Source of the DNA: an uncultured Prosthecobacter sp. | GTDB lineage: Bacteria; Verrucomicrobiota; Verrucomicrobiia; Verrucomicrobiales; Verrucomicrobiaceae | NCBI GenBank assembly: GCA_937941745.1 | Contig: CALDGV010000159.1 | Span: 1-5,080, forward strand | Length of the DNA: 5,080 bases | Reading direction: 5' to 3' | Notes under the pieces: generated by a model | What the model saw: only the letters and a program-made list of their open reading frames with translations | Database searches by the model: none | What the model was told of the DNA's origin: nothing | Program-made: the position numbers and the translations under genes | Shown here: positions 1 to 5,080 of the stretch, piece after piece | Position numbering within the stretch: position 1 is the stretch's first letter | How the letters are laid out: every line of letters begins with the position of its first letter

Positions 1-615
1 GCCGATGAAAAACGCAGCCCGCAACTCCGCGCCGAAGCCATTCTCGGCACCGACGACCCCGCGCTGCTGCAAAAGCTCGCTCAAAACGACAACACCATCA
101 TCCGCGATGAAGCCCAGCGAGCCCTTCCACGATCCATCACCGCCACTCGCCCTGCCTTCGACGACACCGCCGCCTGGCTCAAACTCCTCGAAGGCCCCGG
201 CGATGCCGAAACAGGCCGACGCATCTTCTTCAACAGCAAGGTCGCGATTTGCTCCTCCTGCCATCGCCACAGTGGCCGCGGCAACGTCGTCGGCCCCGAT
301 TTGACGCTCATCGCGCAGCAAGGCGACCGCGCCGCCATTCTCCGCTCCATCCTCGAGCCGCACCGCGAGGTCGCGCCGCAGTTTTATCCCTCCGTCGTCG
401 AGCTCAAAGATGGCACCACCTTCACCGGCATCCTGCTCCGCTCTTCCAGCACCGAAGTCTTCCGCGACCTCACCGGCAAAGAAAAGTCCTTCCCCGAAGC
501 CGACATTGTCAAACGTACCGAACTCCGCACCTCGCTGATGCCTCCAGGATTGGTGATGTCCCTTACCGATGCCGAGTTCCGCGATCTCCTGGCGTTTCTC
601 ATGCAAACCAAGTAA
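1..615 (+). CDS. HEAT-repeat / CxxCH heme-binding domain protein (PVC type), 3' part only
   Basis: This is the last 204 codons of a gene that begins before the window; the frame is open from base 1 to the TAA at 613-615. Residues 1-50 of the visible part are helical and HEAT-like (pattern RAEAIL, then IIRDEAQRAL). From about residue 70 comes a cytochrome c-like domain of the Pirellula/Verrucomicrobium type (TIGR02603): a helix with GRRIFF, heme motif CSSCH (C84, C87, H88), then GRGN-VGPDL, and a candidate distal ligand M180 in SLMPPGL near the C-terminus. The family is usually the tail of large secreted propeller proteins and is inferred to carry electrons in the periplasm; the N-terminal part that would show whether a propeller or signal peptide is present is missing. 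Codons end in C far more often than in the next gene. It lies 26 nt upstream of a gene with the same C-terminal domain, probably in one operon. Domain call is firm; enzymatic role is unknown. Confidence 0.88.
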   Translation, partial: ADEKRSPQLRAEAILGTDDPALLQKLAQNDNTIIRDEAQRALPRSITATRPAFDDTAAWLKLLEGPGDAETGRRIFFNSKVAICSSCHRHSGRGNVVGPDLTLIAQQGDRAAILRSILEPHREVAPQFYPSVVELKDGTTFTGILLRSSSTEVFRDLTGKEKSFPEADIVKRTELRTSLMPPGLVMSLTDAEFRDLLAFLMQTK

Positions 616-641
616 GGCCGCACCTCCCGATTCAGCAAGGC

Positions 642-2906
642 ATGAAAACTCCCCAGCTGCTTCTTGTCCTTGTCTTGGGCCATGTGGCTGCCACCGCTGA
701 AATCCCCAAGCCTGATGATGCTCCGCAGCCACTGTCACCTGTTGAGAGTGCGAAATGCTTTCAGCTTCCAACTGGTGCTAAAATCCGTCTTCTTGCCAGT
801 GAACCACTCATCCGTGAGCCAAGCGGTGTTTGCTGGGATCACCGGGGACGCTGTTTTGTCACGGAACTGCATGGCTACAATGTCGAGGGCCAGCATGACA
901 TTGATGAGCTGAACAAGACTGGTCAGCTTGATCTTGAGGTTCGCCGTATTCAGGCCAGTGAAGCGGCCAGGAAGAAGGCCGAGGCTGAAACCTATGGCAC
1001 GGTGAAGTTGCTCCGCGACACGGATGGTGATGGTGTGATGGATCGCGCCATCGTGTGGGCCGACAGGCTGCCGCCATGTTATGGTCTTGCACCTGCAAAC
1101 GGCGGCCTCATCGTGGCCTGCGCACCCCACATCATCTTTCTCAAGGACGAGGATGGTGATGACAGGCCAGATATGCAGGAAGTGCTTTTGACTGGGTTTG
1201 GCACCGGACCTCTCGAGCGTGGGATCAATGCGCCAACCATCGGCCCTGATGGATGGATTTATTTTGGCCGCGGCTGGCAGGGCGGAGAGATCACCGGGCC
1301 GCATTTGCGGAAGCCGGTCACACTTCCCTCCACCGATTTTCGCATCCGGGCAGACGGTAGCGCGATTGAACCCGTCAGCGGCAGTACCCGGACGATGGGC
1401 ATGGCGTTCACGGAAGGTGGTGAGCGTTTCGTCTGCACCACCACGCATCCCGGGCTTCATGTCACACCCATTCCATGGCACTATCTCACGCGCAATCCTG
1501 ATGCAGCCGCACCGTTGCTCGATTCTCCCGCGAGTGAAGACACCCGCGTGTATCCGATTTCCAAACCGCATCCATGGCGCACCAAGCGTGAGCAGCATGC
1601 GGAGTACTTTGCTTTTTACCGTAAGATCAGCCTCAGCGATGCTGCTGCGTCCGGCTACTTTACCAGTGCCTGCGGACCGCTTGTTCATGACGGCTATTAC
1701 CTGGTCTGCGAGCCTGCACAGAACCTGATTCATCGGGCCAGAATCGTGCGCGATGGCACCCGCCTTCGTCTGGAACGCTTTCCAGGTGAGGAGAGACGTG
1801 AGTTCCTTGCCTCCAGCGATGCCTGGTTTCATCCTGTCAGCCTTTCCCACACGCCCGAAGGGCATGTTGCCATCTGTGACTTCTACCGGGAGATCATTGA
1901 GGATTATTCCGCCATCCCGCGTCATCTCCAGCAGCAGTACGGTGTCACCCGCGGCAAGGATCGCGGGCGCATTTGGATCCTCGAAACTGGCGGCAGGCCA
2001 CGACGTGAGATCTCCGCGGTGGATGCCCAGGTCCTTCGGTTGAGGGAAACCGACGATGTCAGTGGCATCGGGATCACGGCGGATCTGGCACCGCAGCTCG
2101 CTCTTCAGCTTGCCTTGAGCTTGGGACCTCGGAAAGAAGGCCTGCTACAGCTGGCTCGTCTGCATGGCCATCTGCGTTGGATGGACGCTGCAATTGCCTG
2201 CTCGGCTTACAGGATTGAAAAGGACCTTCTCATCGCACTTTTCCCTGATTCCGGCAGGGGAGAACCCGTGATGCAGAACCTCGCGGGCATCATCGCCGCG
2301 CGTGGAAATGTCGAAGAGATTCAAGAATGTCTCGCTGTCGTGAAATCGGGCCGATCACATGCGATCCTCCAACTTGGCCTCGAAGACCGCCAGCCATCTG
2401 CCCTCCAAACAGATGTTCCGGTGCCAGCCGCCCCTACAGCCGAACAAAATGCCGCCTGGGAAGCGCGCGTCCCCGCTATTCTCAGCGCCTTGAAACAAAA
2501 GCCAGACATGGAACAGGGCAGGGAGCTCTTCACGGCCGTCTGTTCTGCTTGTCACCGCAGCCATGGCATCGGCTTTAGCGTTGGCCCAGATCTTGATGCC
2601 GAGTTTCAGCGGGCTCCTGAGGTCATTCTGCGCGACATCCTCTTTCCCAGCGAGGCGGCCCGCCCTGGCTATGACACCATCATGGCCAAAACCCAGCGCG
2701 GTGAGGTTCTGATCGGTATCACCGTCTCCGATTCACCGACCAGCCTCACTCTGAGGCTGCCAGGAGGGACTGAACGCACTCTCTTGAAGAAGCGCATGGA
2801 GTTCCGAACGGTTCGCAATGTTTCGCTGATGCCTGCAGGGCTCGGATCGTCACTCACACCGGAGCAAATCGCCCACGTCATCGCTTTTCTGCGTTCGCCC
2901 TCATGA
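642..2906 (+). CDS. Secreted PVC-type beta-propeller / CxxCH heme-binding protein (putative membrane-bound dehydrogenase)
   Basis: 754 aa. The start at 642 gives a clear Sec signal peptide (MKTPQ, leucine/valine core, cleavage likely after ATA at A19). The frame stays open back to 249, but that extension lies inside gene 1. Residues about 32-450 match the TIGR02604 propeller: LPTGAKIRLLASEP (42-55), a charged insert (about 97-118), calcium-type loops DTDGDGVMD (126-134) and DEDGDDRPD (169-177), GPDGWIYFGRG (201-211), CEPAQNLIHR (356-365), EFLASSDAWFHPV (387-399) and CDFYREIIE (412-420). Residues about 480-600 are helical and only weakly HEAT-like. The C-terminal TIGR02603 domain has CSACH (C634, C637, H638), VGPDL and candidate ligand M730. 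The protein should act outside the cytoplasm, probably as an oxidoreductase passing electrons to the heme; substrate unknown. Family members are often longer (around 900-1100 aa by recollection). Its stop overlaps the next start by four bases, and no good ribosome site precedes 642 (only AAGG one base away). Confidence 0.9.
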   Translation: MKTPQLLLVLVLGHVAATAEIPKPDDAPQPLSPVESAKCFQLPTGAKIRLLASEPLIREPSGVCWDHRGRCFVTELHGYNVEGQHDIDELNKTGQLDLEVRRIQASEAARKKAEAETYGTVKLLRDTDGDGVMDRAIVWADRLPPCYGLAPANGGLIVACAPHIIFLKDEDGDDRPDMQEVLLTGFGTGPLERGINAPTIGPDGWIYFGRGWQGGEITGPHLRKPVTLPSTDFRIRADGSAIEPVSGSTRTMGMAFTEGGERFVCTTTHPGLHVTPIPWHYLTRNPDAAAPLLDSPASEDTRVYPISKPHPWRTKREQHAEYFAFYRKISLSDAAASGYFTSACGPLVHDGYYLVCEPAQNLIHRARIVRDGTRLRLERFPGEERREFLASSDAWFHPVSLSHTPEGHVAICDFYREIIEDYSAIPRHLQQQYGVTRGKDRGRIWILETGGRPRREISAVDAQVLRLRETDDVSGIGITADLAPQLALQLALSLGPRKEGLLQLARLHGHLRWMDAAIACSAYRIEKDLLIALFPDSGRGEPVMQNLAGIIAARGNVEEIQECLAVVKSGRSHAILQLGLEDRQPSALQTDVPVPAAPTAEQNAAWEARVPAILSALKQKPDMEQGRELFTAVCSACHRSHGIGFSVGPDLDAEFQRAPEVILRDILFPSEAARPGYDTIMAKTQRGEVLIGITVSDSPTSLTLRLPGGTERTLLKKRMEFRTVRNVSLMPAGLGSSLTPEQIAHVIAFLRSPS
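2903..2906 (+). promoter_or_regulatory. ATGA start/stop overlap (translational coupling)
   Basis: The ATG of the 338-aa gene (2903-2905) shares bases with the TGA stop of the heme protein (2904-2906). No purine-rich ribosome site stands in the preceding pyrimidine-rich stretch (TTCTGCGTTCGCCCTC), so translation of the downstream gene probably depends on ribosomes finishing the upstream one. Overlap is seen directly; coupling is inferred. Confidence 0.65.
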
Positions 2907-3919
2907 GTGGACTGATCGGACATACCATGTATGGCCTGCTTTGCTTGAAAGAGGCCAAGGCTCGAGGTCTTGCTGTGACGAGGCTCATCGAAAGGCATTT
3001 CCCTTCCTATCTTTGCGGGGCCTATCTTGGCTGTGATATCCAGGTGATGCCCGAGGCGGTGTGCGTGGATTCAGGGCGCGAGTTTGGGTTTGGCACGGTT
3101 CCGGTGGAAAAAAGCCCCTTCACTGGTGGTGCTGTGAAGCCTTGGGCGCTCCGGCATGATGGCAGGTTATTCCGTCCCACGGAGATCCATCGGATGTTTT
3201 ACGGGAGGTCTCATCTAGTTTTTGGCTGGGTGAAGGACGATATCCGCCTGGCTGTGCCCTGGGATCATCTGGCGGATTACTGCGCGCTTTGTATACGTGA
3301 CAACTTGCAGGCTGGGAGCGGGCTCGCCTACGCGCTTGGCTGGATGGTCCATATCGTGGGTGATTCGCTCATCAAATCTGTGCAGCCAGGACTGCGGATG
3401 CGGCTTCTGGACGGCGTTTACACCCCGCGAAACCGCATCGTGCAGGATCAGTTCACCTTTCACACCATCGGTGGCGAACTGGGCATCGACTGGGAGGGAA
3501 TCTTCCGGGGCATGGCATCAACTCCAGTGGAGTCCATCCAGGCTCACTACATGCGTATCGCCAATCCCAGCGGCGCACTGGGCAGAACCTTCGATGATGG
3601 CTGGCGACCTGATCTCGCCACCCTGCTGGATGCGGTGCTTCTGGAAAACCGCCGCTGGCTTGCCCAGCATATGCGTGATGTTCTTGATGTGGTGCAAACC
3701 ACCGGCGGTCGGGCCAGCGAAATCGCCCTGCGTGCCAGCGGCGGACTCGACCATGATGCAATGCTCTCACTTGCGGAGGCGGCAGGCATGAGAGCCACGC
3801 TGATGTTCATTGCGGATCAGTGTGCGGATCTGATCGAGCGTGTGAGCACTTTGGTGCCAGAGTGGAATTCACTGCCACCTGAGCCACGAAAGCCCTGGAA
3901 CCGCCTGAAAACGAGCTGA
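2903..3919 (+). CDS. Hypothetical protein, possibly zinc-dependent phospholipase C-like
   Basis: 338 aa, not recognised with certainty. The start is set by the ATGA overlap with the heme protein. No signal peptide or clear membrane segment is visible, so it is probably cytoplasmic. The arrangement of polar residues resembles zinc-dependent phospholipase C (PF00882; B. cereus PLC ligands recalled as H14, D55, H69, H118, D122, H128, H142, E146): H7 in IGHTMYG, D45 in GAYLGCD, H96 or H104, then H150 and D154 in LGWMVHIVGDS, and H187 with E192 in FTFHTIGGELGID. The H-x3-D pair inside a hydrophobic 'LGW..H..GDS' helix is the best clue. A counterpart of H128 is not evident. Residues 200-338 are mainly helical, and the C-terminal 15 residues are proline-rich and basic. 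There are several cysteines, including CALC (127-130). The gene is certain; the family is a tentative motif match. It could instead be a lineage-specific helical protein. Confidence 0.85.
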   Translation: MSGLIGHTMYGLLCLKEAKARGLAVTRLIERHFPSYLCGAYLGCDIQVMPEAVCVDSGREFGFGTVPVEKSPFTGGAVKPWALRHDGRLFRPTEIHRMFYGRSHLVFGWVKDDIRLAVPWDHLADYCALCIRDNLQAGSGLAYALGWMVHIVGDSLIKSVQPGLRMRLLDGVYTPRNRIVQDQFTFHTIGGELGIDWEGIFRGMASTPVESIQAHYMRIANPSGALGRTFDDGWRPDLATLLDAVLLENRRWLAQHMRDVLDVVQTTGGRASEIALRASGGLDHDAMLSLAEAAGMRATLMFIADQCADLIERVSTLVPEWNSLPPEPRKPWNRLKTS

Positions 3920-3964
3920 GCCGCCTTGGTCGGGTGTTCCATGGATGAAGGCTTTCGCTTTGGA

Positions 3965-3977
3965 GTGACGTAATCAC
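3965..3977. promoter_or_regulatory. Weak inverted repeat in the 67-nt gap before the Asp-box gene
   Basis: The gap 3920-3986 contains GTGA (3965-3968), five bases CGTAA, then TCAC (3974-3977), an imperfect operator-like dyad 9 nt before the start codon. The arms do not extend beyond four bases. The shape recalls CRP/FNR-class half sites but the spacer is one base short of the CRP consensus. No convincing -35/-10 pair and no hairpin with a T-run were found in the gap, so whether gene 4 has its own promoter cannot be decided. Confidence 0.15.
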
Positions 3978-3986
3978 GTTCTCACC

Positions 3987-5080
3987 ATGAAGAACCTGCG
4001 TCATCTTTTGCTCCTGTTCATGTGCCAGACTGCTCTCGCGGCCGCCATTGAGGGCGAGACGGAGCATTTTTACTATCGTATGCCGTCAGCGGAGGAGCCT
4101 TACATCGACACGCAGCGTGACAACCGCATGTTTGCCTTCCAAGGCACAAAGATCATGCTTTCGGAGGACTGTGGGAAGACCTGGCCTCATGTGGCGCAGT
4201 TTCCCGAGGCGCAGGACATCACCTTCAGTGTGCTGTTGAAGAACGGCAACGTGCTCTTTGCCACACGTGAGCGGTTGTTCTTGAGCACGGACAAGCTCAA
4301 GACGCATCGTGAAGTCATCGTGCAGAGGCCGGAGGGCGGGGAATACCGTCCGCACAAGCCGGTGGACCCGAAGAATCCGGGGTGGTACTTCCACTCACTC
4401 GATGGTGAGCACTGTTTCGACGTCGGTGGGAAGGAAATGCTGGTGTGGGGGAACTACTGCAATGTGCTCGGTGGTGCAGTCCCGGTGAACATTTACTATT
4501 CCACTGACAACGGTGAGACGGTGAAGCTGGCTTATGCTTTCGGTCAGAATCCCAAGTTCCAGCAGAAGGGTGCGAAGCCGGAGGATGCGAAGCTCGGCAA
4601 TCCTGCGAACAAGCTCATCGCCCGTCACATCCACAACGTGACCTACAATCCAGCCGAAAACGCCTTTTACGCCGTCACGGGTGACATTGACCGCGGCGAT
4701 GGCAACGAAGTCCACTGGCTGCGGGGCACTTACGATGTCGCGGCGGACAAGTGGGACTGGCAGCACGTCATCGACGTGAACTCGAACTCGCGCTTCAAGT
4801 GTGGGGGGCTGAACTTCATCGACGGGAAATGTTACTGGATCGCCGATGCAAACGGCCTCGCCATCGCCAACCGCTACGATCGAGGCATTTTTGCTAGCGA
4901 CCCGAAGAGCATCACCGATACATCGAAGCACACGATGCTCTTCAACCCCGGCTATGAGTCGGCGAATATGCTCTACGAGGACGGTGTTTTTGTCGCCACG
5001 CACTGCGCTCCGGCCTCGCCCTATCGTTGCGGCATCATTTGGTCGCCAGACAAAGGAAAAACCTGGGCTCAGTATGACCT
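3987..5080 (+). CDS. Secreted BNR/Asp-box repeat protein, sialidase-like, 5' part
   Basis: The first 364 codons are present and the gene continues past the window edge. An in-frame TGA at 3966-3968 with no start codon between it and 3987 makes this ATG the first possible start; no Shine-Dalgarno sequence is near it. A signal peptide follows (MKNLRH, core LLLLFM, cleavage probably after ALA at A18). Asp-box motifs SxDxGxTW, which mark blades of sialidase-type beta-propellers, are SEDCGKTW (59-66), STDNGETV (172-179, last Trp replaced) and SPDKGKTW (353-360); STDKLKTH (100-107) is a decayed copy without the glycine. Between them are RHIHNV (213-218) and GDIDRGDG (232-239). An N-terminal YRMP (30-33) recalls the (F/Y)RIP motif of sialidases, but the rest of an arginine triad is not established. 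The protein should be exported and fold as a propeller; a glycosidase activity is possible, though many Asp-box proteins are not sialidases. It is co-directional with the upstream genes. Confidence 0.85.
   Translation, partial: MKNLRHLLLLFMCQTALAAAIEGETEHFYYRMPSAEEPYIDTQRDNRMFAFQGTKIMLSEDCGKTWPHVAQFPEAQDITFSVLLKNGNVLFATRERLFLSTDKLKTHREVIVQRPEGGEYRPHKPVDPKNPGWYFHSLDGEHCFDVGGKEMLVWGNYCNVLGGAVPVNIYYSTDNGETVKLAYAFGQNPKFQQKGAKPEDAKLGNPANKLIARHIHNVTYNPAENAFYAVTGDIDRGDGNEVHWLRGTYDVAADKWDWQHVIDVNSNSRFKCGGLNFIDGKCYWIADANGLAIANRYDRGIFASDPKSITDTSKHTMLFNPGYESANMLYEDGVFVATHCAPASPYRCGIIWSPDKGKTWAQYD

Noticed and set aside
249..641. In-frame upstream extension of the heme/propeller gene adding 131 residues
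   Set aside because: It lies mostly inside gene 1 in another frame, reads as an Arg/His/Pro-rich shadow sequence, and would bury the clear signal peptide that begins at 642.
1017..1172. Two Asp-rich loops considered as dockerin or EF-hand calcium modules
   Set aside because: They sit at the places where the TIGR02604 propeller family normally has DxDGDG-type loops and lack the flanking helices of dockerins or EF-hands.
735..1925. Long open frame of 396 codons on the - strand
   Set aside because: It is antisense to the strongly supported propeller domain and shows no domain pattern, so it is a shadow of a GC-rich coding region.
3297..3791. Alternative + strand frame of 164 codons inside the 338-aa gene
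   Set aside because: Composition is Trp/Ser/Cys/Pro-heavy with no recognisable motif, while the main frame has the ATGA junction and a plausible metal-binding pattern.
3905..3940. Possible terminator after the 338-aa gene
   Set aside because: No stable GC-rich hairpin followed by a T-run can be formed by eye in this stretch.
3942..3973. Possible small open frame starting ATGGATGAAGGC in the gap before gene 4
   Set aside because: It stops after ten codons at a TAA and has no ribosome site.
4395..5003. Open frame of 202 codons on the - strand, rich in Val and Ile
   Set aside because: It lies opposite the Asp-box gene, whose signal peptide and repeats support the + strand; the Val/Ile-rich composition is what antisense reading of GAC/GAT/AAC-rich codons gives.

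Overview
The window looks like a chromosomal piece of a bacterium of the PVC group, most likely Verrucomicrobiota, with Planctomycetota as the alternative. Two neighbouring genes end in the CxxCH heme-binding domain known as the 'Pirellula/Verrucomicrobium type' (TIGR02603). One of them also carries the matching N-terminal beta-propeller (TIGR02604, 'putative membrane-bound dehydrogenase'). The DNA is moderately GC-rich by eye, every gene lies on the + strand, coding density is high, and none of the three visible starts has a convincing Shine-Dalgarno sequence. The genus assignment is open and the phylum is an inference from domain families.

Layout: (1) 1-615 is the 3' end of a HEAT-repeat/cytochrome c-like CxxCH protein whose start lies before the window. 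(2) 642-2906 is a complete secreted protein of 754 aa with a signal peptide, a calcium-loop-bearing beta-propeller, a helical HEAT-like middle and a C-terminal CxxCH domain. (3) 2903-3919 overlaps gene 2 by ATGA and encodes a 338-aa protein without a signal peptide. It has no obvious assignment, but its His/Asp/Glu pattern resembles zinc-dependent phospholipase C (PF00882-like). (4) 3987-5080 is the 5' part of a secreted protein with Asp-box (BNR) repeats, sialidase-like, running off the right edge. Gaps are 26 nt (616-641) and 67 nt (3920-3986); the second holds only a weak inverted repeat. No RNA genes, mobile elements, CRISPR arrays or convincing terminators were seen.

How the genes may work together: genes 1-3 look like one transcription unit, and gene 4 may be part of it or start its own. 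Such heme-domain/propeller proteins are abundant paralogues in PVC genomes, often near glycosidases and sulfatases, and are thought to be periplasmic oxidoreductases in carbohydrate breakdown. A secreted Asp-box protein next door fits that setting, but no substrate can be read from the sequence. The most interesting item is gene 3: a putative metal-binding protein, apparently cytoplasmic, translationally coupled to a secreted heme protein.
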